DNA from: Triticum aestivum
Taxonomy: Eukaryota; Streptophyta; Magnoliopsida; Poales; Poaceae
Direction of reading: 5' to 3'
Assembly (NCBI RefSeq): GCF_018294505.1
Contig: NC_057812.1
Span: 59,565,789 to 59,629,788, forward strand
DNA: 64,000 bases
Positions 11,426-22,966 of the stretch are shown piece by piece; positions within the stretch are counted from its first letter, which is position 1; each line of letters opens with the position of its first letter. Under the pieces are notes generated by a model, which worked only from the letters and a program-made list of their open reading frames with translations, ran no database searches and was not told the DNA's origin. A program made the position numbers and the translations under genes.

Positions 11426-13357
11426 TGAAGCAAATATGCCCTAGAGGCAATAATAAAGTTATTATTTATTTCCTTATATCATGATAAATGTTTATTATTC
11501 ATGCTAGAATTGTATTAACCGGAAACATAATACATGTGTGAATACATAGACAAACAGAGTGTCACTAGTATGCCTCTACTAGACTAGCTCGTTGATCAAA
11601 GATGGTTATGTTTCCTAACCATAGACAAAGAGTTGTTATTTGATTAACGGGATCACATCATTAGGTGAATGATCTGATTGACATGACCCATTCCATTAGC
11701 TTAGCACCCGATCGTTTAGTATGTTGCTATTGCTTTCTTCATAACTTATACATGTTCCTATGACTATGAGATTATGCAACTCCCGTTTGCCAGAGGAACA
11801 CTTTGTGTGCTACCAAACGTCACAACGTAACTGGGTGATTATAAAGGTGCTCTACAGGTGTCTCCAAAGGTACATGTTGGGTTGGCGTATTTCGAGATTA
11901 GGATTTGTCACTCCGATTGTCAGAGAGGTATCTCTGGGCCCTCTCGGTAATGCACATCACATAAGCCTTGCAAGCATTGCAACTAATGAGTTAGTTGTGA
12001 GATGATGTATTACGGAACGGGTAAAGAGACTTGCCGGTAACGAGATTGAACTAGGTATTGAGATACCGACGATCGAATCTCGGGCAAGTAACATACCGAT
12101 GACAAAGGGAACAACGTATGTTGTTATGCGGTCTGACCGATAAAAGATCTTCGTAGAATATGTAGGAGCCAATATGAGCATCCAGGTTTCGCTATTGGTT
12201 ATTGACCGGAGACGTGTCTCAGTCATGTCTACATTGTTCTCGAAGTTTGCGATTGAACCAATTGTTTTTTCATTTCCCAGTAGGTCACCTTGGGCCAGCT
12301 GCTGACTTTCTAGAAAGAGACAAGGAAGTCGATTCAACATAAGGGAAGAAAGCATATTTTAGGGCACTCTTGTGTGGGTTGGCTCATTCCCCCGGAAAAC
12401 GAATATTAAGAAGATAGATACCATTCCGTCGATACTAGATTCATTCTTTCCGCGAGGGCCTCTGCTTCTCTCTGTTCGGTGGGAGAGTATGGTAGTTGTC
12501 CTTCAGCATCTCTTTTCAGAGTCCCGGATGTAACCACGGACATGACGAGGAGTCTCGAAATGGTCGAGACATAAAGATTGATATATTGGAAGCCTATATT
12601 TGGATATTGGAAGTGTTCCGGGTGAAATCAGGATTTTACCGGAGTACCGGGAGGTTACCGGAACCCCCCGGGAGGTATATGGGCCTTAGTGGGATTTAGT
12701 GGAAGAGAGGAGAGGTGGCCAGGACTGGGCCGCGCGCCCCTCCCCCCTAGTCCAAATAGGACAAGGAGAGGGGGCCGGCGCCCCCTTCCTTCTCTCTCTC
12801 CTCTTTCCCCCCTCCCGAATCCTATTCCAACTAGGAAAGGGGGGGAATCCTACTCCCGGAGGGAGTAGGACTCCTCCTGGCGCGTCCTCTCCTGGCCGGC
12901 CGCACCCCCCCTTTGAACCTTTATATACGGAGGCAGGGAGCACCCCTAGACACACAAGTTGATCCACGTGATCATATTCTTAGCCGTGTGCGGTGCCCCC
13001 TTCCACCATAATCCTCGATAATATTGTAGCGGTGCTTAGGCGAAGCCCTGCGACGGTAGAACATCAAGATCGTCACCACGCCGTCGTGCTGACGGAACTC
13101 TTCCTCGACACTTTGCTGGATCGGAGTCCGGGGATTGTCATCGAGCTGAACGTGTGCTAGAACTCGGAGGTGCCGTAGTTTCGGTGCTTGATCGGTCGGG
13201 CCGTGAAGACGTACGACTACATCAACCGTGTTGTGCTAACGCTTCCGCTGTCGGTCTACTAGGGTACGTAGATCACACTCTCCCCTCTCGTTGCTATGCA
13301 TCACCATGATCTTGCGTGTGCGTAGGAATTTTTTTGAAATTACTACGTTCCCCAACA
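11426..13357 (+). repeat. 5' LTR of Copia 1 with a replaced segment
   Basis: The LTR is 1,932 bp against 1,729 bp for its partner. A TATATA box lies at 12922-12927. The extra length comes from a roughly 275-bp segment (about 12240-12515) that replaces about 70 bp of normal LTR sequence; outside it the two LTRs align well. Confidence 0.85.
12240..12515. other. Foreign filler DNA inside the Copia 1 5' LTR
   Basis: At 12239 the LTR sequence ...cattgttctcgaa stops matching the three other Angela-type LTR copies, which continue cccgtagggtc..., and matching resumes at tcagagtcccgga. The inserted DNA has no LTR character. Its style (ggaagtcgattcaacataag, ttccgcgagggcctctgc) reminds me of plant mitochondrial intergenic DNA, but that is an impression only. 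Replacement of LTR bases by unrelated sequence without TSD is typical of filler DNA captured in double-strand-break repair. Confidence 0.55.
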
Positions 13358-13358
13358 G

Positions 13359-13371
13359 TGGTATGAGAGCC
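13359..13371 (+). other. Primer binding site of Copia 1
   Basis: tggtatgagagcc, one base after the LTR end, is the initiator-tRNA-Met primer site (normally tggtatcagagcc) with one substitution. Confidence 0.8.
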
Positions 13372-14581
13372 AGGTTTTATATGTTGATGTTATATGCACG
13401 AGTAGAACACAAGTGAGTTGTGGGCGATATAAGTCATACTGCTTACCAGCATGTCATACTTTGGTTCGGCAGTATTGTTGGACGAAGCGGCCCGGACCGA
13501 CATTACGCGTACGCTTACGCGAGACCGGTTCTCCCGACGTGCTTTGCACAAAGGTGGCTAGCGGGTGACAGTTTCTCCAACTTTAGTTGAACCGAGTGTG
13601 GCTACGCCCGGTCCTTGCGAAGGTTAAAACAGCACCAACTTGACAAACTATCGTTGTGGTTTTGATGCGTAGGTAAGATTGGTTCTTGCTTAAGCCCATA
13701 GCAGCCACGTAAAACTTGCAACAACAAAGTAGAGGGCGTCTAACTTGTTTTTGCAGGGCATGTTGTGATGTGATATGGTCAAGACATGATGCTAAATTTT
13801 ATTGTATGAGATGATCATGTTTTGTAACCGAGTTATCGGCAACTGGAAGGAGCCATATGGTTGTCGCTTTATTGTATGCAATGCAATCACGCTGTAATGC
13901 TTTACTTTATCACTAAGCGGTAGCGATAGTCGTGGAAGCATAAGATTGGCGAGACGACAACGATGCTACGATGGAGATCAAGGTGTCGCGCCGGTGACGA
14001 TAGTGATCAAGATGGTGCTTCAAAGATGGAGATCACAAGCACAAGATGATGGTGGCCATATCATATCACTTATATTGATTGCATGTGATGTTTATCTTTT
14101 ATGCATCTTATCTTGCTTTGATTGACGGTAGCATTATAAGATGATCTCTCACTAATTATCAAGAAGTGTTCTCCCTGAGTATGCACCGTTGCGAAAGTTC
14201 TTCGTGCTGAGACACCACATGATGATCGGGTGTGATAGGCTCTATGTTCAAATACAACGGGTGCAAAACAGTTGCACACGCAGAATACTCATATTATACT
14301 TGACGAGCCAAGCATATACAGATATGGCCTCGGAACACGGAGACTGAAAGGTCGAGCATGAATCATATAGCAGATATGATCAACATAGCGATGTTCACCA
14401 ATGAAACTACTCCATCTCACGTGATGATCGAACATGGTTTAGTTGATTTGGATCACGTAATCACTTAGAGGATTAGAGGGATGTCTATCTAAGTGGGAGT
14501 TCTTAAGTAATATGATTAATTGAACTTAAATTTATCATGAACTTAGTCCTGGTAGTATTTTGCAAATTATGTTGTAGATCA
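13372..14581 (+). other. Copia 1 untranslated leader
   Basis: A long leader typical of Angela/BARE1 elements. It parallels base for base, with indels, the leader of Copia 2 at 22967-24240 and the start of the third element after 63515. No gene is seen. Confidence 0.7.
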
Positions 14582-15386
14582 ATAGCTCGCGTTGTTGCTT
14601 CCCTATGTTTATTTTGATATGTTCCTAGAGAAAATTGTGTTGAAAGATGTTAGTAGCAATGATGCGGATTGGATCCGTGATCTGAGGTTTATCCTCATTG
14701 CTGCACAGAAGAATTATGTCCTTGATGCACCGCTAGGTGACGGACCTATTGCAGGAGCAGATGCAGACGTTATGAACATTTGGCTAGCTCAATATGATGA
14801 CTACTTGATAGTTTAGTGCACCATGCTTAATGGCTTAGAATCGGGACTTCAAAGACGTTTTGAACGTCATGGAGCATATGAGATGTTCTAGGAGTTGAAG
14901 TTAATATTTCAAGCAAATACCCGAGTTGAGAGATATGAAGTCTCCAACAAGTTCTATAGCTAAAAGATGGAGGAGAATCGCTCAACTAGTGAGCACGTGC
15001 TCAGATTGTCTGAGTACTACAATCGCTTGAATCAAGTGGGAGTATACTTCCAGATAAGATAGTGATTGATAGAATTCTCTAGTCACCATCACCAAGTTAG
15101 TAGAACTTCGTGATGAACTATGATATTCAAGGGATAACGGAAACGATTCCCAAGCTCTTCGTAATGCGGAAATTGACGAAGGTAGAAATCAAGAAAAACA
15201 TCAAGTGTTGATGGTAGACAAGACCACTAGTTTCAAGAAAAGGGCAGAGGGAAGAAGGGGAACTTCAAGAAGAACAGCAAGCAAGTTGCTGCTCAAGTGA
15301 AGAAGCCCAAGTCTTGTCCTAAGCCTGAGACTAAGTGTTTCTACTGCAAAGGGACTGGTCACTGGAAGCGGAACTACCCCAAGTGA
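14582..15386 (+). pseudogene. Copia 1 Gag
   Basis: The start codon has decayed: the position that is ATG in Copia 2 (24241) reads ATA here (14582-14584). The first open piece (to 14816) contains DADWIRDLRFILIAAQKNYVL. Several stops and frame changes follow. The nucleocapsid end (15201-15386) is Lys-rich and has the zinc knuckle CFYCKGTGHWKRNY, in which the fourth zinc ligand is Tyr instead of Cys. The frame ends with a TGA two codons later. Confidence 0.7.
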
Positions 15387-16699
15387 TTGGCAGATAAGAA
15401 GGATGGCAAAGTGAACATAAGTATATTTGATATACATGTTATTGATGTGTACTTTACTAGTGTTTATAGCAACCCCTCAGTATTTGATACTAGTTCATTT
15501 GCTAAGATTAGTAACTCGAAAGGGGAGTTGCAGAATAAACAGAGACTAGTTAAGGGTAAAGTGACGATGTGTGTTGGAAGTGGTTCCAAGATTGATATGA
15601 TCATTATCGCACACTCCCTATACTTTCGGGATTAGTGTTGAACCTAAATAAGTGTTATTTGGTGTTTGCGTTGAGCATGAATATGATTTGATCATGTTTA
15701 TTGCAATACGGTTATTCATTTAAGTTAAAGAATAATTGTTGTTCTGTTTACATGAATAAAACCTTATATGGTTACACACCCAATGAAAATGGTTCATTGG
15801 ATCTCGGTCGTAGTGATACACATATTCATAATATTGAAACCAAAAGATGCAAAGTTGATAATGATAGTGCAACTTATTTGTGGCACTGCCGTTTAGGTCA
15901 TATCAGTATAAAGCGCATGAAGAAACTCCATACTGATGGGCTTTTGGAACCACTTGATTATGAATCACTTGGTACTTGCGAACCGTGCCTTATGGGTAAG
16001 ATGACAAAAACACCGTTCTCCGGTACTATGGAGAGAGCAACAGATTTGTTAGAAATCATACATACAGATGCATGTGGTCCGATGAATGTCGAGGCTCGTG
16101 GCGGATATCGTTATTTTCTCACCTTCACAGATGACTTAAGCAGATATGGATATATCTACGTAATGAAACACAAGTCTGAAACGTTTGAAAAGTTCAAAAA
16201 ATTTCAGAGCGAAGCTGAAAATCAATGTAACAAGAAAATAAAATTCCTACGATCTGATCGTGGAGGAGAATATTTGAGTTACGAGTTTGGTGTACATTTG
16301 AAACAATGTGGAATAGTTTCGCAACTCACGCCACCCGGAACACCACAGCGTAATGATGTGTCCGAACGTCGTAATCGTACTTTACTAGATATGGTACGAT
16401 CTATGATGTCTCTTACTGATTTATCGCTATCGTTTTGGGGATACGCTCTAGAGACGGCTGCATTCACGTTAAATAGGGCACCATCAAAATCCGTTGAGAC
16501 GACGCCTTATGAACTATGGTTTGGCAAGAAACCAAAGTTGTTGTTTCTAAAAGTTTGGGGCTGCGATGCTTATGTGAAAAAGCTTCAACCTGATAAGCTC
16601 GAACCCAAAATCGGAGAAATGTGTCTTCATAGGATATCCAAAGGAAACTATTGGATACACCTTCTATCACATATCCGAAGGCAAGACTTTTGTTGCTAA
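15387..16699 (+). pseudogene. Copia 1 protease and integrase
   Basis: The protease stretch is damaged: the place of the DTG motif reads VFDTSSF, so the active-site Gly is lost. Integrase is largely intact in 15701-16610: zinc-binding LWHCRLGH and CEPCLMGK, catalytic Asp in HTDACGP, second Asp in LRSDRGGEY and Glu in VSERRN, then PYELWFGKKP. A one-base change near 16610 shifts the frame and the ORF runs out at 16699. Integrase inserts the element's cDNA in the nucleus. Confidence 0.8.
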
Positions 16700-18300
16700 A
16701 TTCGGAAACTTTCTGGAGAAGGAGTTTCTCTCGAAAGAAGTGAGTGGGAGGAAAGTAGAACTTGACGAGGTAACTATACCTACTCCGTTATTGGAAAGTA
16801 GTACATCACAGAAACCTATTTCTATGACACCTACACCAATTAGTGAGGAAGCTAATGATAATGATCATGAAACTTCAGAACAAGATACTACTGAACCTCG
16901 TAGATCAACCAGAGTGAGATCCGCGCCAGAGTGGTACGGTAATCCTTTTCTGGAAGTCACGCTACTAGATCATGATGAACCTACGAACTATGAAGAAGCG
17001 ATGGTGAGCCTAGATTCCGCAAAATGGCTTGAAGCCATGAAATCTGAGATGGGATCCATGTATGAGAACAAAGTATGGACTTTGGTTGACTTGCCCAATG
17101 ATCGGCAAGCAATTGAGAATAAATGGATCTTCAAGAAGAAGACTGACGCTGACGGTAATATTACTGTCTACAAAGCTCGACTTGTCGCAAAAGGTTTTTG
17201 GCAAGTTCAAGGGATTGACTATGATGAGACCTTCTCACCCGTAGCGATGCTTAAGTCTGTCCGAATCATGTTAGCAATGGCCGCATTTTATGATTATGAA
17301 ATCCAGCAAATGGATGTCAAAACTGCATTTCTGAATGGATTTCTGGAAGAAGAGTTGTATATGATGCAGACGGAAGGTTTTGTCGATCCAAAAGGAGCTA
17401 ACAAAGTGTGCAAGCTCTAGTGATCCATTTATGGACTGGTGCAAGCCTCTCGGAGTTGGAATAAACGCTTTGATAGTATGATCAAAGCATATAGTTTTAT
17501 ACAGACTTGCGGTGAAGCCTGTATTTACAAGAAAGTGAGTGGGAGCACTACAGCATTTCTGATAAGTATATGTGAATGACATATTGTTGATCGGAAATAA
17601 TGTAGAATTATTCTGCAAAGCATAAAGGAGTATTTTTAAAGAAGTTTTTCAAAGAAAGACCTCGGTGAAGCTGCTTACATATTAAGCATCAAAATCTATA
17701 GAGATAGATCAAGGCGCTTGATAAGTTTTTTCAATGAGTACATACCTTGACAATATTTTGAAGTAGTTCAAAAATGGAACAGTCAAAGAAAGAGTTCTTG
17801 GCTGTGTTACAAGGTATGAAATTGAGTAAGACTCAAAGCTCGACCACGACAGAAGATAGAAAGAGAATGAAAGTCATTCCCTATGCCTCAGCCATAGGTT
17901 CTATAAAGTATGCCATGATGTGCACCAGATCTATTGTATACCCTACACTGTGTTAAGCAAGGGAGTACAATAGTGATCTAAGAGTAGATCACTGGACATT
18001 GGTCCAGATTATCCTTAGTGGAATAAGGAAATATTTCTCGATTATGGAGGTGACAAAAGGTTCGTTGTAAAAAGTTACGTCGATGCAAGTTTTGACACAG
18101 ATCTGGATGACTCTAAGTCTCGATCTAGATACATATTGAAAGTGGGAGCAATTAGCTAGAGTAGCTCCGTGCAGAGCATTGTAGACATAGAATTCGCAAA
18201 ATACTTACGGATCTATATGTGACAGACCCGTTGACTAAAATTATCTCACAAGCAAAAAATGATCACACCTTAGTACTCTTTGGGTGTTAATCACATAAAT
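16700..18300 (+). pseudogene. Copia 1 reverse transcriptase and RNase H
   Basis: 16740-17420 carries the linker, the N-terminal RT blocks (WIFKKKTDADG, KARLVAKGF, DYDETFSPVA) and QQMDVKTAFLNG, ending in a TAG at 17418-17420. Downstream the match continues in fragments. The catalytic box reads YVND (17569-17580) instead of YVDD, and reading frames change several times. The RNase H region to about 18200 is heavily reduced. Near 18260-18440 an imperfect repeat containing gttaatcacat(g)g(c/t)gatgtgaac occurs several times just before the polypurine tract. Confidence 0.75.
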
Positions 18301-18442
18301 GATGTGAACTAGATTATTGACTCTAGTGAACCCTTTGGGTATAGGTCACATGACGATGTGAACTATGGGTGTTAATCACATGGTGATGTGAACTCTTAGT
18401 GTTGAATCACATGGCGATGTGAACTAGATTATTGACTCTAGT

Positions 18443-18455
18443 GCAAGTGGGAGAC
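18443..18455 (+). other. Polypurine tract of Copia 1
   Basis: gcaagtgggagac precedes the 3' LTR directly; the identical tract stands before the 3' LTR of Copia 2 (27859-27871). Confidence 0.75.
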
Positions 18456-20184
18456 TGAAGGAAATATGCCCTAGAGGCAATAATAAAGTTATTATTTATT
18501 TCCTTATATCATGATAAATGTTTATTATTCATGCTAGAATTGTATTAACTGTAAACATAATACATGTGTGAATACATAGACAAACAGAGTGTCACTAGTA
18601 TGCCTCTACTAGACTAGCTCGTTGATCAAAGATGGTTATGTTTCCTAACCATAGACAAAGAGTTGTTATTTGATTAACGGGATCAAATCATTAGGTGAAT
18701 GATCTGATTGACATGACCCATTCCATTAGCTTAGCACCCGATCGTTTAGTATGTTGCTATTGCTTTCTTCATAACTTATACATGTTCCTATGACTATGAG
18801 ATTATGCAACTCCCGTTTGCCAGAGGAACACTTTGTGTGCTACCAAACGTCACAACGTAACTGGGTGATTATAAAGGTTCTCTACAGGTGTCTCCAAAGG
18901 TACATGTTGGGTTGGCGTATTTTGAGATTAGGATTTGTCACTCCGATTGTCGGAGAGGTATCTCTGGGCCCTCTCGGTAATGCACATCACATAAGCCTTG
19001 CAAGCATTGCAACTAATGAGTTAGTTGTGAGATGATGTATTACAGAACGAGTAAAGAGACTTGCCGGTAACGAGATTGAACTAGGTATTGAGATACCGAC
19101 GATCGAATCTCGGGCAAGTAACATACCGATGACAAAGGGAACAACGTATGTTGTTATGCGGTCTGACCGATAAAAGATCTTCGTAGAATATGTAGGAGCC
19201 AATATGAGCATCCAGGTTCCGCTATTGGTTATTGACCGGAGACGTGTCTCGGTCATGTCTACATTGTTCTTGAACCCGTAGGGTCCGCACGCTTAAGGTT
19301 TCGATATTATGAGTTTATGCATTTTGATGTACCAAAGTTTGTTCAGAGTCCCGGATGTGATAACGGACATGGCGAGGAGTCTCGAAATGGTCGAGACATA
19401 AAGATTGATATATTGGAAGCCTATATTTGGATATCGGAAGTGTTCCAGGTGAAATCGGGATTTTACCGGAGTACCGGGAGGTTACCGGAACCCCCCGGGA
19501 GGTATATGGGCCTTAGTGGGCTTTAGTGGAAGAGAAGAGAGGTGGCCAGGGATGGGCCGCGCGCCCCTCCCCCCTAGACCGAATAGGACAAGGAGAGGGG
19601 GCCGGCACCCCCCTTCCTTCTCTCTCTCCTCTTTCCCCCCTCCTGAATCCTATTCCAACTAGGAAAGGGGGGAATCCTACTCCCGGAGGGAGTAGGACTC
19701 CTCCTGGCGCGCCCCCTCCTGGCCGGCCGCACACCCCCTTTGAACCTTTATATACGGAGGTAGGGAGCACCCCTAGACACACAAGTTGATCCATGTGATC
19801 ATATTCTTAGCCGTGTGCGGTGCCCCCTTCCACCATAATCCTCGATAATATTGTAGCGGTGCTTAGGCGAAGCCCTGCGATGGTAGAACATCAAGATCGT
19901 CACCACGCCGTCGTGCTGACGGAACTCTTCCCCGACACGTTGCTGGATCGGAGTCCGGGGATCGTCATCGAGCTGAACGTGTGCTAGAACTCGGAGGTGC
20001 CGTAGTTTCGGTGCTTGATCGGTCGGGTTGTGAAGACGTACGACTACATCAACCGCGTTGTGCTAACGCTTCCGCTGTCGGTCTACAAGGGTACGTAGAT
20101 CACACTCTCCCCTCTCATTGCTATGCATCACCATGATCTTGCGTGTGCGTAGGATTTTTTTTGAAATTACTACGTTCCCCAACA
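18456..20184 (+). repeat. 3' LTR of Copia 1
   Basis: 1,729 bp, TGAAGGAAATATGCCC to TTCCCCAACA, with TATATA at 19749-19754. It retains the segment that is missing from the 5' LTR near 12240. Confidence 0.9.
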
Positions 20185-21071
20185 ATGAAAACCTTGTGAC
20201 ACAAGAGATGATACCAAGATATGCAACAATGTTGTATGTATGCTATGGGAAGTATGATCACTAATGTGCACAAGTCTCGTTGCCGGCAATACTCAAAGGC
20301 TAGTCTCGATGGGTAAGCGACACAAAGGAGTAAGGCTATGATGGCTATCAATGTAATGGCAAGAGTAATATGTTCAATACCAAGACGAGGTTACCGTTCT
20401 TACTTACGATATGGTGTCAAAATGGTGGCATGAATACCAAGATGTAGTCGAGGTGGTCGTTGTTGATGGCGCGTCCATGGCAAAGATGAGCGGCGGTGAT
20501 GTTGATGTCGAACCGTACCTAGATAGCCTAAACGCAAGAGGATACGGAACCACAACTCAAATTCTCAAAGCTCGAAGTGGCAACACGTGTCGGAGTACGA
20601 AATGGGTAAGCGAAGGTGGTGGTATGCGGAAGTAGTGATGGTGTATAGGTGGTAGGAGTGCGTAGGTGGAATTGTGGGGTGGTGGTGGTGACTAAACTGA
20701 AAAAAATTCAGTTTCGTCAGGGTTCGTCGGACGTCCAGGTTGGGCCGGTCGTCGAACGTCCAGTGCCTGGGCGAAATTCAGGCACAGGATGAACTTCACG
20801 TGGGCGGGGTGCATGTGGTGAAAATCGTCGAATTGGGGCGATTTCGTGGATCGAAAAGGTGGTGAAAGGGGGGAAAAGCTAGATCCACTCAAAATAAAGC
20901 AAATCCATGGATCAAATCCAACAAAATTTCAACACACCAACAAATCACAAAAAAAATTGGGTCTATTTTTGTGGGGAATTTTCGAATTAGGGACAAAATC
21001 AACAAAAACTAGGCTAGCAACACAACGGGGAGGCTTCGAAATCGTGATCAACGTGGCTCTTGATACCAAGA
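20185..21071 (-). other. Gypsy A leader, part 2, with primer binding site
   Basis: Continuation of the Gypsy A leader. On the minus strand TTGGTATCAAGAGCC (21055-21069) lies two bases inside the LTR and resembles an initiator-tRNA-Met primer site with one extra A. No gene is visible. A GC-rich patch near 20715-20770 contains gacgtcca units like those in the LTR near 5000-5290. Confidence 0.6.
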
Positions 21072-21247
21072 TGATGTTGGGTCGGAACCCTAATCGGCCG
21101 ATATTTCACGAAAGGAGCGAATCCCGTGATGAACAGAAGAACACGAGGAGGGAAATAAGGGGAAACCAGAAGGGGAACACAAGAGAACACTCAAACCAAC
21201 AAGTACGATCACACATGCGCTAGATCCATGAACACAAAGGAAGATAC
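21072..21247 (-). repeat. 5' LTR remnant of Gypsy A
   Basis: 176 bp that match the LTR at 4537 onward almost base for base. The copy stops at 21247 where Copia 2 begins; the missing part does not reappear after Copia 2 ends, so it was deleted. Confidence 0.85.
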
Positions 21248-22966
21248 TATTGGAAATATGCCCTAGAGGCAATAATAAAATGGTTATTATTATATTTCTT
21301 TGTTCATGATAATTGTCTATTGTTCATGCTATAATTGTGTTATCCGGAAATCATAATACATGTGTGAATACATAGACCACAACACGTCCCTAGTGAGCCT
21401 CTAGTTGACTAGCTCGTTGATCAAAGATAGTCATGGTTTCCCGACTATGGACATTGGATGTCATTGATAACGGGATCACATCATTAGGAGAATGATGTGA
21501 TGGACAAGACCCAATCCTAAGCATAGCTCAAAGACCGTGTAGTTTGTTTGCTATAGCTTTTCCGAATGTCAAGTATCATTTCCTTAAACCATGAGATTGT
21601 GCAACTCCTGGATACCGCAGGAGTGCTTTGGGTGTGCCAAACGTCACAACGTAACTGGGTGACTATAAAGGTACACTACATGTATCTCTGAAAGTGTCTG
21701 TTCGGTTGGCATGAATCAAGACTGGGATTTGTCACTCCGTATGACGGAGAGGTATCTCTGGGCCCACTCGGTAATGCATCATCATAATGAGCTCAATGTG
21801 ACCAAGTGGTTGATCATGGGATCATGCATTACGGTACGAGTAAAGTGACTTGCCGGTAACGAGATTGAACGAGGTATTGGGATACCGACGATCGAGTCTC
21901 GGGCAAGTAACGTACCGATTGACAAAGGGAATTGTATACGGGATCGATTGAATCCTCGACATCGTGGTTCATCCGATGAGATCATCAAGGAGCATGTGGG
22001 AGCCAACATGGGTATCCAGATCCCGCTGTTGGTTATTGACCGGAGAGTCGTCTCGGTCATGTCTGCGTGTCTCCCGAACCCGTAGGGTCTACACACTTAA
22101 GGTTGGGTGACGCTAGGGTTGTTGAGATATTAGCATACGATAACCCGAAAGTTGTTTGGAGTCCCGGATGAGATCCCGGATGTCACAAGGAGTTTCGGAA
22201 TGGTCCGGAGGTTAAGATTTATATATAGGAAGTCAAGTTTCGGCCATCGGGAAGGTTTTGGGGGTAATCAGTATTGTACCGGGACCATCGGAAGGGTCCC
22301 GGGGGTCCACCGGGTGGGGCCACCTATCCCGGAGGGCTCCATGGGCTGAAGTGGGAGGGGAACGAGCCCCTAGTGGGCTGGTGCGCCCCCTCATGGGCCT
22401 CCCCTGCGCCTAGGGTTGGAAACCCTAGGGGTGGGGGCGCCCCACTTGGCTTGGGGGGCACTCCACCCCCCTTGGCCGCCGCTCCCCTTGGAGATTCAAT
22501 CTCCTAGGGCCGGCGCCCCCCTATGGGTCCTATATATAGTGGGGGGGGGGGAGGGAGGGCAGCCGCACCCTAACCCCTGGCACCTTCCTCTCCCTCCCGT
22601 GACACTCCTCCCTCTCCCTGAGCTTGGCGAAGCCCTGCCGAGATCACCGTTGCTTCCACCACCACGCTGTCGTGCTGCTGGATCTTCATCAACCTCTACT
22701 TCCCCCCCTTGCTGGATCAAGTTGGAGGAGACGTCTTCCCAACCGTACGTGTGTTGAACACGGAGGTGCCGTCCGTTCGGCGCTAGGTCATCGGTGATTT
22801 GGATCACGATGAGTACGACTCCATCAACCCCGTTCTCTTGAACACTTCCGCACGCTATCTACAAGGGTATGTAGATGCACCCCCCTCTCCCTTGTTGCTA
22901 GATGACTCCATAGATTGATCTTGGTGATGCGTGGAAAATTTTCAAATTCTGCTATGTTCCCCAACA
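21248..22966 (+). repeat. 5' LTR of Copia 2
   Basis: 1,719 bp, ending GTTCCCCAACA. A TATATATA box lies at 22531-22538. The degenerate primer site gtggcatcatgagct follows at 22967. Confidence 0.9.

Larger units (their letters stand above)
11426..20184 (+). mobile_element. Copia 1: Angela/BARE1-type LTR retrotransposon
   Basis: The element has 5' LTR 11426-13357 and 3' LTR 18456-20184, beginning TGAAG(c/g)AAATATGCCC and ending TTCCCCAACA. Flanking 5-bp TSDs are atgag and atgaa (one mismatch). Total 8.76 kb. The internal order gag, protease, integrase, RT, RNase H is Copia order. Over the first ~815 bp I count about a dozen differences between the two LTRs, yet the interior is far more damaged: lost gag start, many stops, an altered zinc knuckle, YVND for YVDD. 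It sits in the leader of Gypsy A. Confidence 0.9.
4537..21247 (-). mobile_element. Ty3/Gypsy LTR retrotransposon (Gypsy A), nested and degenerate
   Basis: The minus-strand order is 5' LTR remnant (21072-21247), primer site, leader, gag, protease, RT, RNase H, integrase, 3' LTR (4537 to about 5304): the Gypsy domain order. Both LTR ends share TGATGT(a/t)GGGT.GGAACCCTAAT and then match almost base for base for about 170 bp. Copia 1 occupies 11426-20184 in the leader. The 5' LTR is cut at 21247 by Copia 2 and its remainder is lost. All protein domains are present but carry in-frame stops and frameshifts, so the copy is dead. I do not assign a family. Confidence 0.8.

Noticed and set aside
18790..19256. 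Recurrent ORFs (MTMRLCNSRLPEEHF and its antisense) also seen near 11760 and 62097
   Set aside because: They are the same LTR segment in three Angela copies; conservation reflects recent LTR descent, not coding function.
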